DNA of 64,000 bases. Origin: Gimesia maris (GTDB taxonomy: Bacteria; Planctomycetota; Planctomycetia; Planctomycetales; Planctomycetaceae). How positions within the stretch are numbered: position 1 is the stretch's first letter; each line of letters opens with the position of its first letter. Below, one piece after another: positions 27,824 through 35,126 of the stretch. The translations under genes were made by a program, and so were the position numbers. The notes below the pieces were generated by a model that did not search any database, was not told where the DNA came from, and saw only the letters and a program-made list of their open reading frames with translations. Location: the NCBI RefSeq assembly GCF_008298035.1, contig NZ_CP042910.1, positions 6,448,001 to 6,512,000 of the forward strand, given 5' to 3'.

Positions 27824-28372
27824 ATGAGCGAACGAATTATCATGCGTACGGGGGAATGTCTGGTCGCCGGCGGTCCCCCGTTTACGGCTGCGGAACCGGA
27901 AGTGGTGATTGGCGAACTGGATGGTCCCGTGGGAACGGCGATTGCCACGTTAACCGGCGGGCAGTCGGCGGGTCACTCGAAAGTGTTTGCGATTTTGAAT
28001 ACCGATATCCAGGTCAGACCGGTCACGCTGATGGTGAGCAAGGTGACCGTCAAGAGCAGTGCCTACACGAATATTCTGATGGGAACCGTGCAGGCGGCAA
28101 TTGCCAATGGGGTGCTGGATGCCGTTCGCGCAGGTGATCTGCCCAAAGAGAAAGCGAATGATCTGGGCATTATCTGTTCGGTCTGGCTGAATCCTGGCGC
28201 TGCCACCGACGAGAACCTGGACCACAAAGCGCTGTTCGAAATTCATCGTAAAGCGACCGCGCTGGCGATACATAAAGCGATGCACAACGAACCCACCATC
28301 GACTGGCTGCTGGAACACCAGGACGAAATCACACACAAGTACTACCAGAAAGGTCTGGACGGAACTCTGTAA
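27824..28372 (+). CDS. Formaldehyde-activating-enzyme (Fae) homologue
   Basis: The product has 182 residues. It is recognisable as Fae by GECLVAGG, KVFAILNTDIQVRPVTLMVSK (quoted in part), VTVKSSAYTNILMG and NGVLDAVRAGDLPKEKANDLG. True Fae joins formaldehyde to tetrahydromethanopterin in C1 metabolism. Here the segment that in methylotroph Fae carries the conserved His (AHIDLIIG, from memory) reads AEPEVVIG, so the proposed catalytic His seems missing. The protein may therefore be a Fae-like paralogue with another role. AAGGAG lies 7 bases before the ATG at 27824. No tetrahydromethanopterin genes are nearby. Confidence 0.85.
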   Translation: MSERIIMRTGECLVAGGPPFTAAEPEVVIGELDGPVGTAIATLTGGQSAGHSKVFAILNTDIQVRPVTLMVSKVTVKSSAYTNILMGTVQAAIANGVLDAVRAGDLPKEKANDLGIICSVWLNPGAATDENLDHKALFEIHRKATALAIHKAMHNEPTIDWLLEHQDEITHKYYQKGLDGTL

Positions 28373-28475
28373 GCGGCTCGATGTGACAAGCTGTCGTCCC
28401 TGAACTGAGCTGCATCAGCGGACAGGGAGCCACGACAATTCTGCAGAGTAAACCTGTCAATTGTGACAATCAAAA

Positions 28476-28509
28476 GCGAGGCCTGTTTCTGACGGGGCTC
28501 GTTTTTTTT
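28476..28509 (+). terminator. Intrinsic terminator after the Fae-like gene
   Basis: GCGAGGCC and GGGGCTCG pair around a ten-base loop with one internal mismatch, followed by eight T. It lies about 100 bases after the stop codon. Confidence 0.75.
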
Positions 28510-28750
28510 ACGTCTCTACGTGACTGCCGTGGTGAGAAAAATCAGTCGACTGTGCGCTGCGCGACCAGTCTGAAAGCTGAGCAGACACATCAGAAGCAAA
28601 AAACGGTTTTGTTGACGATCAATTCACCGTCGCTAACGAATCGTTTTCGCGAAGAGAAACAGGAATCGAAAAAGACAACTGCAGTCTTCATCCCCACTTT
28701 GAAAAAACAGGAAGGCCATCCGGCGATACTTTCTGTGAGGTTTTTGATGG

Positions 28751-28769
28751 CTGGCATATCTGTTGCACA
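28751..28769 (+). promoter_or_regulatory. Sigma-54-type promoter candidate
   Basis: CTGGCATATCTGTTGCACA fits the -24/-12 consensus TGGCACG-N4-TTGCW with two mismatches and the obligatory 12-base step from GG (28753) to GC (28765). A transcript would begin near 28778 and read through about 210 bases to the acidic exported-protein gene. Confidence 0.5.
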
Positions 28770-28800
28770 TTTTTCAGTCATCGCAACGCCGGCAGGGAAT

Positions 28801-28951
28801 GCTGAGAGGTTGCACGATGTGCGAGCACGTTTTCGGATGCAGCGAACCTGGCACCTCGATCAGGTTGATGACTCTCAACGAGTGTCCGGCATCTGAAAGA
28901 ATGTCGCAGTAGAAGCGCGAACTACTGCAGCGGGTCGGCGGTCAAAGCCGA
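28801..28951 (+). promoter_or_regulatory. Foldable 5' leader of the acidic exported-protein gene
   Basis: Stems visible by eye: an outer TGAGAG (28803-28808) with CTCTCA (28872-28877), enclosing GCAC/GTGC (28812-28822) and AACCTG/CAGGTT (28845-28866), then TCGGC/GCCGA (28935-28951). The arrangement of a closing stem around hairpins suggests a cis-acting RNA, but matches no riboswitch class I know. Confidence 0.35.
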
Positions 28952-28990
28952 AATCAATGCCTTTTACATATTCAAGAGAAGGAGATCGTA

Positions 28991-29557
28991 ATGGTAATAC
29001 AGATGTCGAAGTATTTCTTCATCTTAACCTTATCTTTGTTTCTGAACCCCTGGAGTGGCGCAGTGTTAAATTCAGTGAATGCTCAGGAGCCGGCTATTTC
29101 CAGTCGCGATATCGACCCGGCTTTTGAGAGGGGAACAAGCAGATACGAAGACGACCACTGGTTCGACAAAGAGTGGTGGTACGACAACGAAAATGAAGAC
29201 GAGCAGTGGTTTAGCGACGACTGGTGGTACGACGACGAGGAAGAATATACCTATCGCTATGGAGAATCTGACCTCTATGACGACGAATTCTATGGCGATG
29301 ACCATTACTACGAAGACGATGACTGGCCGGAAGAATGGTGGGAAGATGGCGAATCGGAAAACCGTTACGGAGATTACCGGGAACCCAATACAGATTACTT
29401 CTTTACCAATGAATTCTATGGAGAGGGAGTTCGTCCGGAAAATGAAGAATATCTGGATTCCGACTGGTGGGAAGAGGATCGCAGTGAGGAAGGATACGAC
29501 TCCAGTTACTCCGACGACTACGATCGATATTACACCGCTGATGACTGGTGGGACTAA
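28991..29557 (+). CDS. Exported acidic protein very rich in Asp/Glu, Trp and Tyr
   Basis: The product has 188 residues. After a signal peptide (MSKYFFILTLSLFLNPWSGA) almost the whole chain is low-complexity: blocks such as DDWWYDDEEEYTYRY, YYEDDDWPEEWWEDG and the closing DDWWD alternate acidic runs with Trp or Tyr pairs. Charge is strongly negative. No catalytic family is suggested; such a chain could bind cations, a basic partner or a surface. The start is supported by GAAGGAG 7 bases upstream. A basic exported protein is encoded 150 bases downstream. I do not recognise the family. Confidence 0.8.
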   Translation: MVIQMSKYFFILTLSLFLNPWSGAVLNSVNAQEPAISSRDIDPAFERGTSRYEDDHWFDKEWWYDNENEDEQWFSDDWWYDDEEEYTYRYGESDLYDDEFYGDDHYYEDDDWPEEWWEDGESENRYGDYREPNTDYFFTNEFYGEGVRPENEEYLDSDWWEEDRSEEGYDSSYSDDYDRYYTADDWWD

Positions 29558-29707
29558 GCTCAGGGGGAGAGTAGAGCGTTGAGGGACGATCCGTGTACCC
29601 GCTGGATCAAAGTGATTTTCTCCCGGCGGGGCACGGTTTCCTTCTCCTGTTGAAAGTTCCGAAATCTAAAATAATTTGAGTCAACAACAATTAAAGGAGT
29701 TTGATTA

Positions 29708-30766
29708 ATGAATTTCAGTAAGTCTGTACTGTATACGTCTGCCTTTGGTCTGGCTGTGGCACTGGTTGTGCCGGCACAGGCTGATGACAAAACCAGATCT
29801 CAACAAGATCAATCAAGTCAGAAATCAGCGCAGAAACAAAGTCGACATTCAAAAGACAAACCACATTCGCAGCGCGGGGACCGCGCGCGACAGCAGTCAT
29901 CAACAGATCGTAATCAGAACCGCTACCATCTGGATATGGAAGGCTGGGTCCATGTGGGCGTTGACTATGACCGTGATGGTATGTACGACGCCGTCGAGAC
30001 GATTTTTCTGTACGACCTGGAAAAAGCCCAGAACCAGAGTCGGCAGCGATCTCAAGCACGTCGGGGTTCGGCGCGCCTGCAGCGCGGAGAGCGCGGCCAG
30101 CGAGCCCAGCAGGTGCAGCTCACCGGTAAAATCAAAAATCTTCAGGAAAAGAAAATGACTTCTTCAGACCAGAAACAGATGGTCGCGAAGCTGAAGACCG
30201 ATGAAGGCAAAACCCTGCGAGTCTGCCTGGGAACGAAAGAGAAAGTGAGCCAGCTTGACCTGGAAAAAGGTGACGAAATCAATGTCAAAGGCGTTCGAGC
30301 CAGAATCAATGATGAAGCCGCTGTCATGGCGCAGTTCGTTTCCTTCGAAGGCGAGTCGATCCAGAATCAACTTCCCCAGCAACAGCGACTGAGAAAATTC
30401 CAGGGAACCATCCAGAATACGCGAAAGACCAGCTTCCGGGGACGCAATGGTCGGTTCCTCGTTGCTGATTTAGCACTGAATGGACAAGAGAAAACCCGAC
30501 GTGTCAATCTGGGACCCGCCAGTGAATTTGAAGATGTGGAGATCTCGGAAGGGACATCCATTAAACTGCTGGCGCGGGAAGGCAGAATTAATAATCAGGA
30601 AGCACTGATCGCGCAACTGATCCGCGTGAACGGACAGAGCATCGATGTCCGCGAACCGACCCGACGTACGATTCGCGGTGAAATGAAATCTCGCAAGTCA
30701 CTTGAAGCGCGCGAAACGCGTCAGGAGACAGCAGATTCCAATCGCGATGAGCAAAGTACTCGTTAA
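29708..30766 (+). CDS. Exported basic protein with EF-hand-like loop and two repeated beta-type domains
   Basis: The product has 352 residues. Signal peptide 1-25 (ends PAQA), then a basic Gln/Arg/Ser/Lys-rich region. Residues 86-97, DYDRDGMYDAVE, fit a calcium-binding EF-hand or dockerin loop at positions 1, 3, 5, 6, 9 and 12. A second basic stretch (about 108-138) follows, then two tandem domains of about 85 residues. The first opens LTGKIKNLQEKKM and the second FQGTIQNTRKTSF; both share a GDEI/GTSI-K, ARIND/GRINN and GESIQ/GQSID frame. An OB-like fold is my guess. AAAGGAG precedes the start. The contrast in charge with the preceding protein suggests that the two may interact. Confidence 0.8.
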   Translation: MNFSKSVLYTSAFGLAVALVVPAQADDKTRSQQDQSSQKSAQKQSRHSKDKPHSQRGDRARQQSSTDRNQNRYHLDMEGWVHVGVDYDRDGMYDAVETIFLYDLEKAQNQSRQRSQARRGSARLQRGERGQRAQQVQLTGKIKNLQEKKMTSSDQKQMVAKLKTDEGKTLRVCLGTKEKVSQLDLEKGDEINVKGVRARINDEAAVMAQFVSFEGESIQNQLPQQQRLRKFQGTIQNTRKTSFRGRNGRFLVADLALNGQEKTRRVNLGPASEFEDVEISEGTSIKLLAREGRINNQEALIAQLIRVNGQSIDVREPTRRTIRGEMKSRKSLEARETRQETADSNRDEQSTR

Positions 30767-30807
30767 TCATAACGGTACGCTTGCCGACAGCTCATCAGCG
30801 TAACGAG

Positions 30808-30844
30808 GCGATGGCTTCCGCTTTCAGGCAGCCATCGCTTTTTT
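30808..30844 (+). terminator. Intrinsic terminator after the basic exported-protein gene
   Basis: GCGATGGCT and AGCCATCGC form a perfect 9-bp stem with a 13-base loop, followed by six T. It closes the unit that begins with the acidic exported-protein gene. Confidence 0.88.
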
Positions 30845-30905
30845 GCTGCGCCCTGTAATACTTCATTGGGTAAGAAACAGTTCTGGCAGACGACGAAGCA
30901 GCGGT

Positions 30906-31331
30906 TCAGACTTTGATATCACACAGGGGGATGATGGTGCTGGTGGATTCCAGCAGCTGTTTGATCGTGACGCGTGCGAAGGCGGCTTCGGTTTCGGCAT
31001 AAACGCGATCCAGTTCTGCATGCAGCGGGCACAGGCTGGTGTGCGACTTCAGCCCCAGCGGACAGGCTTTGATTCGCTCCAGGGGAGCGATGGCGTTGAC
31101 GATATCCAGAATCGTCAGTTCGCCGCTCTCTGCAATCAGTTCGTAGCCCCCTTTGGGTCCGCTTTTGGAGCTCACGATTCCCGATGCCGCCAGGTCCTGC
31201 AGGACGCGCGTCAGATAGCGACGGGGGACTTTGGTCCGCTCGGCCAGGAAGTCGGCTGATGCCGGTTTTCCGGGTTGTCCTGCCAGACAGGCGACCGCGC
31301 GCAGGGCATATTCGTGAGTTTTAGAGAGCAT
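30906..31331 (-). CDS. Rrf2-family transcriptional regulator (NsrR-like position)
   Basis: The product has 141 residues. A winged helix ([45 protein letters not shown] wing) is followed by the Rrf2 cysteine region [17 protein letters not shown] with Cys90 and Cys101, and a third cysteine, Cys137, at the very end (LCDIKV). NsrR and IscR bind an Fe-S cluster through three closely spaced Cys; here the middle one is absent, so cluster binding is uncertain. The gene is divergent from flavohemoglobin hmp, the classic target of the nitric-oxide sensor NsrR, which makes a similar role likely. Confidence 0.9.
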   Translation of the reverse strand: MLSKTHEYALRAVACLAGQPGKPASADFLAERTKVPRRYLTRVLQDLAASGIVSSKSGPKGGYELIAESGELTILDIVNAIAPLERIKACPLGLKSHTSLCPLHAELDRVYAETEAAFARVTIKQLLESTSTIIPLCDIKV

Positions 31332-31370
31332 TTCGGAGTTCCAGGTCGTTTTTTAAAAATATCCTCAATT

Positions 31371-31415
31371 CTACACCTTGACATGCAGAATTATATTCTA
31401 TACCTTTTGGTGTAG
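31371..31415. promoter_or_regulatory. Divergent rrf2/hmp control region with symmetric sites
   Basis: A 7-bp inverted repeat, CTACACC (31371-31377) and GGTGTAG (31409-31415), brackets a TTGACA -35-like box (31378-31383) and an inner AGAA-N5-TTCT dyad (31387-31399). CTACACCTT and CTATACCTT also form a direct repeat with a 28-base step. Placement over the hmp promoter fits repressor binding sites for the divergent Rrf2 protein. Confidence 0.55.
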
Positions 31416-31464
31416 TATAACAGTTTTAACCTGTATTTCAAGGTTTCTCTGGGGAGAACTCATT

Positions 31465-32706
31465 ATGTTAAGCGCTAAAACGATCCAAATTGTCAAGGAA
31501 ATCACGCCGACGGTCGCCGCCAATGCGGAAACGGTCACCCGGGTTTTCTACAAACGCATGTTCCAGGAGAACCCCGAAGTGCAGGCCTATTTCAACCAGG
31601 CCCACCAGCATTCGGGCGGTCAGCAGAAAGCACTGGCGGGTGCCATCTGTGCTTATTTCCTGCACATCGATGATCTGGCAGCGTTGACCCCCGCAGTCGA
31701 GTTGATCGCGCAGAAACATTGTTCGCTGGGTATTCAACCCGAGCACTATCCGATTGTCGGCAAACATCTACTGGCAGCCATCAAAGAGGTGATGGGGGAC
31801 GGTGCGACCGACGAAGTACTGGCTGCGGTCGGGGAAGCTTATCAGTTGCTGGCGGATGTCTGTATTGGACGCGAACAACAGATCTATGCAGCCCAACAGG
31901 CGGCGGTCGGGGGCTGGAACGGTTACCGTTCGTTTGTCGTCGATCGTAAGGAGCAGGAAAGCGATGTAGTGACTTCGTTCTATCTCAAACCAGCCGATGG
32001 TCAGCCGATTCCCGACTATCAGCCGGGACAGTATATCACGGTGAAGATCGATCACCCCACCACGCCGACTTCTCCGCGGAACTACAGTCTCTCGGATCAG
32101 CCGGGACAGGGATATTACCGAATCAGTGTGAAGAAGGAAGACCCGTTGACGGCGGATGCGCCTGGTGGATTGATTTCAAATTATCTGCATGAGCAGGTTG
32201 AGCTCGGCGATACGCTGCAGATCGGGCCTCCCTGTGGTGAGTTCACACTGGCAGCAGATTCCCCGTCGACACGCCCGGTGGTACTGCTGGCGGGTGGAAT
32301 TGGTGTCACGCCGTTACTGGCGATGGCGAAAACACTGGTCGCGACTCAGCCGGAACGGCCCGTTTACCTGCTGCAGGCCGCCCGCAACAGCAGTACGCAT
32401 GCCTTTGCGGAAGAAGTGCAGCAGCTGCAGACGAATGGTTCAAAGGTGCAGACACGTGTGATCTACGATCAGCCCCTGGAAGGGGATGTGGAACAGCAGC
32501 GCTGTGATGCGACGGGTGTTGTCAGCGAAAGCCTGTTGCGGGAATGGACGCCGTTTGAAGACGCCGAATACTATTTCTGCGGGCCGAAAGCCTTCATGCA
32601 GAACGTGTATCGCAGTCTGCAGGCACTGGATGTGGGCGACGATCGGCTTCACTTTGAATTCTTCGGTCCGCGACAGGATATCGAGAGCGCAGCTGCGGTT
32701 GGCTGA
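31465..32706 (+). CDS. hmp: Flavohemoglobin, nitric oxide dioxygenase
   Basis: The product has 413 residues, close to the usual 395-410. The N-terminal globin carries the proximal His85 ([19 protein letters not shown]) and conserved distal-side Tyr/Gln region ([15 protein letters not shown]). The reductase part has FAD-binding RNYSLSDQP and the NAD(P)H-binding [15 protein letters not shown], with a late YFCGPKAFM. The enzyme oxidises NO to nitrate with O2 and NAD(P)H in the cytoplasm. The ATG at 31465 follows a GGGGAG site; the frame is open earlier but runs into the promoter. Regulation by the divergent Rrf2 protein is likely. Confidence 0.96.
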   Translation: MLSAKTIQIVKEITPTVAANAETVTRVFYKRMFQENPEVQAYFNQAHQHSGGQQKALAGAICAYFLHIDDLAALTPAVELIAQKHCSLGIQPEHYPIVGKHLLAAIKEVMGDGATDEVLAAVGEAYQLLADVCIGREQQIYAAQQAAVGGWNGYRSFVVDRKEQESDVVTSFYLKPADGQPIPDYQPGQYITVKIDHPTTPTSPRNYSLSDQPGQGYYRISVKKEDPLTADAPGGLISNYLHEQVELGDTLQIGPPCGEFTLAADSPSTRPVVLLAGGIGVTPLLAMAKTLVATQPERPVYLLQAARNSSTHAFAEEVQQLQTNGSKVQTRVIYDQPLEGDVEQQRCDATGVVSESLLREWTPFEDAEYYFCGPKAFMQNVYRSLQALDVGDDRLHFEFFGPRQDIESAAAVG

Positions 32707-32736
32707 TGTGGTTTTTATGAAGTGACTGTCAATGAT

Positions 32737-32774
32737 AAACGGCTTCTGGATGGGTTTTCATTCAGAAGCCGTTT
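32737..32774 (+). terminator. Strong hairpin after hmp, probable terminator
   Basis: AAACGGCTTCTG and CAGAAGCCGTTT form a perfect 12-bp stem with a 14-base loop, 31 bases after the hmp stop. The T-run after it is only three bases, so it may act more by stabilising the 3' end. Confidence 0.6.
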
Positions 32775-32806
32775 GACATTAAGAGGTTTAATAACAGACG
32801 AGGCAC

Positions 32807-32818
32807 AACCGGGGCTAA
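32807..32818 (+). repeat. Dispersed intergenic motif AACCGGGGCTAA, copy 3
   Basis: This is an exact 12-base copy, lying between the hmp hairpin and the end of the DUF3565 gene. Confidence 0.85.
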
Positions 32819-32857
32819 TTTTGGGTTCCTCACGTGCGACGTAAGGACTATCACCGT

Positions 32858-33058
32858 TTAATCGGGTGGTGCGTTTTCGTCGCATTTTTTGCAGTTGAGT
32901 TGATGCCCCAGCATTGAATCGCGGCCGGCTGCGGTTGTGACCCAGGTGCGTTCTTCGAGCGGCGGGTTGTGGCGGACATGCTGATAGTGGCCGCAGGCGA
33001 GCTCTGCGACCCAGTGTCCTTCTTCGTCAGTATGATAACCGGTAATGGGCTGCTGCAT
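32858..33058 (-). CDS. DUF3565 domain protein
   Basis: The product is a 66-residue protein that matches DUF3565 along its whole length: ITGYHTDEEGHWVAELACGH, then HVRHNPPLEERTWV and GHQLNCKKC. The conserved His and the CGH, CKKC residues look like a small zinc site. Function is unknown. It lies 24 bases after the ceramidase-like gene on the same strand, so it may be translated from the same message. Confidence 0.88.
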   Translation of the reverse strand: MQQPITGYHTDEEGHWVAELACGHYQHVRHNPPLEERTWVTTAAGRDSMLGHQLNCKKCDENAPPD

Positions 33059-33082
33059 TTCGTGTCCTGCTGAAATCGTTGC

Positions 33083-34546
33083 TCAGTCGCTGGAACTTTT
33101 TTTGAACTGCCCGTTGATTGACTTGAGGGTTTCTTCGGTGAGGACCTGTCCCCCTTGCGGGCCGACGTTGTTGCTTTCGATGATCGCGCTGTAACTGCCG
33201 CCGCGCACCGCGCGTTCGCTGGGTACGTAGGAACCGGGGCCGCAAAGCTGGATCACAAACGTCTGCAGGGCCGGACTGCGGGATTTCATCTGGGTGCCGA
33301 AGTCGGTGAAAAGTTCGAAATCGTTCGTGGCAAGAGCGACATCGCCCAGTCGCAGGGTGTGCAGTTCCATCTCATACGGCTTTTCTGTGCCGGCGTGTTG
33401 GGCATCGTAACGATCGAGGACACGCTGTTTCCAGTTTTTGATCCAGACCTTCGAAGGATCATCGGCGTACGCGACAACCTCTTTTTTCACGCGGGCATAA
33501 TCTTCATCGGAAACGATCTGCCGGGGAAGTTCGATGGTTCTGACTTCGTGCTTCAGAACCGGGTCGGCATGTTTTTCCTGTTGGGCACCGGCGTAGGCTT
33601 CTTCCCAGGCGTTGACGATGCGACGTGAAATCTCTTCCAGCAGTGTCAACTCGCGCAGCTTCATCATGCGGGCTTCGGCCGATTTGCGATACATGGGGCG
33701 GGGCACCTGATCACCGCCGGCACCGGTCCAGCCGAGCACGCAGAGCTGGTCGCCGTACTTCTTTTTTAATGTTTCGCGGACGGGATGCCAGTAGTCGGCG
33801 TTGACAGCGGAGCGACCTTCGACGGCCTGTGCGGGGCAGGCGACATTGACGGCGGTGGCGATCAGTTTGTCTTCATTGTTCCAAAAAAAGAGAACTTCGA
33901 CGCCGTGATCTTCATAGCCTTCGATGCCGCGAAAATCTTTGACGCTGGTGCTGCCATACATTTTCGCCCAGCCCCCTTCGTACAGGGCCCGCCGATTCTG
34001 TGCGACAACCGCATGCCCCAGTCCCCAGCCGACGCGGCCCGGCTGACGATTATTCCAGGCTTCGATGATGGCGTCGGCGATTTTCTGCGCTGCGAATTCC
34101 ACGAACTCGGCCGGTTTGGTGACGCCGGTTTCCGGCAACGTGTAGCGTCCTTCAATCATCGTAGGAGCAGTATGGGTGTGCGTGGCGTTCATGATGACCT
34201 TCTTGAGATCAAGGCCGGGCACTTTGCCTTTGAGTTTTTCGCGTACTGCTTCATGAATGCCGCCGCGAATGCAGACCAGGTCGCAGGAGACGAAGACAGC
34301 GTGTTCGAGTGATTTGTCTCCTTCGCGTGATTCCACTACCAGCGCGGTAGCAGTGACCGGACTTTCCACTTTTTTCGCGATGCGGGTTCGCATCTGGCCG
34401 GTCAGAGAGACCGGCAGTTTGGGTGTGATATCAGTGGTTGCCGCGCCCACGTACAACTCGGCGGCCTGCGAGGGTGTCGCTAGCAGCAGAACCAGGAGTA
34501 TCAGTGAGAACAATCGCTTCAAATCTGAAAACAGGTGGTCGGACAT
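33083..34546 (-). CDS. Exported neutral/alkaline ceramidase N-domain-like hydrolase
   Basis: The product has 487 residues. A signal peptide (FSLILLVLLLATPSQAA) is followed by AATTDITPKLPVSLTGQM, VFVSCDLVCIRGG and the metal-ligand stretch NATHTHTAPTM, all hallmarks of the neutral/alkaline ceramidase amidohydrolase domain. A later GWTGAGGDQVPRPMY fits as well. True ceramidases cleave ceramide; planctomycete relatives are numerous and of unknown substrate. The ATG at 34546 has GGAGGAG at a good distance; six codons of open frame before it carry that ribosome site. Dabb-domain and DUF3565 genes flank it on the same strand. Confidence 0.9.
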   Translation of the reverse strand: MSDHLFSDLKRLFSLILLVLLLATPSQAAELYVGAATTDITPKLPVSLTGQMRTRIAKKVESPVTATALVVESREGDKSLEHAVFVSCDLVCIRGGIHEAVREKLKGKVPGLDLKKVIMNATHTHTAPTMIEGRYTLPETGVTKPAEFVEFAAQKIADAIIEAWNNRQPGRVGWGLGHAVVAQNRRALYEGGWAKMYGSTSVKDFRGIEGYEDHGVEVLFFWNNEDKLIATAVNVACPAQAVEGRSAVNADYWHPVRETLKKKYGDQLCVLGWTGAGGDQVPRPMYRKSAEARMMKLRELTLLEEISRRIVNAWEEAYAGAQQEKHADPVLKHEVRTIELPRQIVSDEDYARVKKEVVAYADDPSKVWIKNWKQRVLDRYDAQHAGTEKPYEMELHTLRLGDVALATNDFELFTDFGTQMKSRSPALQTFVIQLCGPGSYVPSERAVRGGSYSAIIESNNVGPQGGQVLTEETLKSINGQFKKSSSD

Positions 34547-34579
34547 GGGATACTCCTCCGGCAAAGGGATGATTTTGTT

Positions 34580-34879
34580 TCAGGCACTTTCAAGGGGTTC
34601 GAAGTCGGCTTCCTGGAAATCGTCGACGCTGTTGAGCCAGTGCTCCTGAATGAATGTCTGATGCGCAGCGTGATTGCTGTAGAAGTCGTATTGTTCCTGC
34701 GTGTCGAACCGCATGCTGATGCCGAACGTATGCGGATTTTTGGGGCTGGTCTGGCGACGGATGACGAAGTCTTTGACATCCTGAATTTCCGCCAGGGCCG
34801 CGGCCGCGGTGAGGAACGTGGTTTCTTCGGCAGAACCGTGCGAATGTTTGAGGCGAAAGGTGACGGTATGTTCAATCAC
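34580..34879 (-). CDS. Dabb (stress-responsive alpha/beta-barrel) domain protein
   Basis: The product is 99 residues, the typical size for this ferredoxin-like dimeric fold. Seen: IEHTVTFRLKHSHGSAEETT at the start, IQDVKDFVIRRQTSPKN in the middle and YSNHAAHQTFIQEHW, whose His lies where the family's conserved HxxH is found. Dabb proteins are small dimeric barrels, some with cyclase or decarboxylase roles; function here is unknown. It is 33 bases upstream of the ceramidase-like gene and probably shares its transcript. Confidence 0.88.
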   Translation of the reverse strand: MIEHTVTFRLKHSHGSAEETTFLTAAAALAEIQDVKDFVIRRQTSPKNPHTFGISMRFDTQEQYDFYSNHAAHQTFIQEHWLNSVDDFQEADFEPLESA

Positions 34880-34978
34880 GGGTGACTTTCCTGTTGTTCA
34901 ATATCGATTTCATTTAGCCGTTGATGCTGACTTACATGGTAAATTAAGAACGTTAATTATGCTATCATATCGGGACCT

Positions 34979-35013
34979 GTTTTTTCTACCACGAAAAATA
35001 CGAAATGACACGA
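34979..35013 (+). repeat. Dispersed repeat module A, copy 1
   Basis: TTTCTACCACGAAAAATACG and the following CGAAATGACACGAA are the isolated A module of the repeat family detailed further right. It lies before the exported 35.1-kb gene. Confidence 0.85.
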
Positions 35014-35126
35014 ACGAGTTCTGGTGACCGGGATCTGCACAGAATAGCATGAAGATTCAGCCTGTCATTGAATCGCTTATTCAGATGAATCAAACATGGA
35101 TATTGAGAGACATTGAAATCCAACTT

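Larger units (their letters stand above)
28373..28990. other. Non-coding region: fae terminator, sigma-54-like promoter and foldable leader
   Basis: These 618 bases hold no convincing gene. They contain the terminator of the Fae-like gene, a sigma-54-type promoter candidate at 28751-28769 and, after it, about 210 bases of leader with several stems. Open frames on either strand (for example 28552-28896) have no ribosome site or recognisable motif. Confidence 0.6.

Noticed and set aside
28801..28866. Thiamin-pyrophosphate riboswitch suggested by GCTGAGAGG and GAACCTG
   Set aside because: The order and spacing of the conserved TPP elements are not met, and the downstream gene is not related to thiamin.
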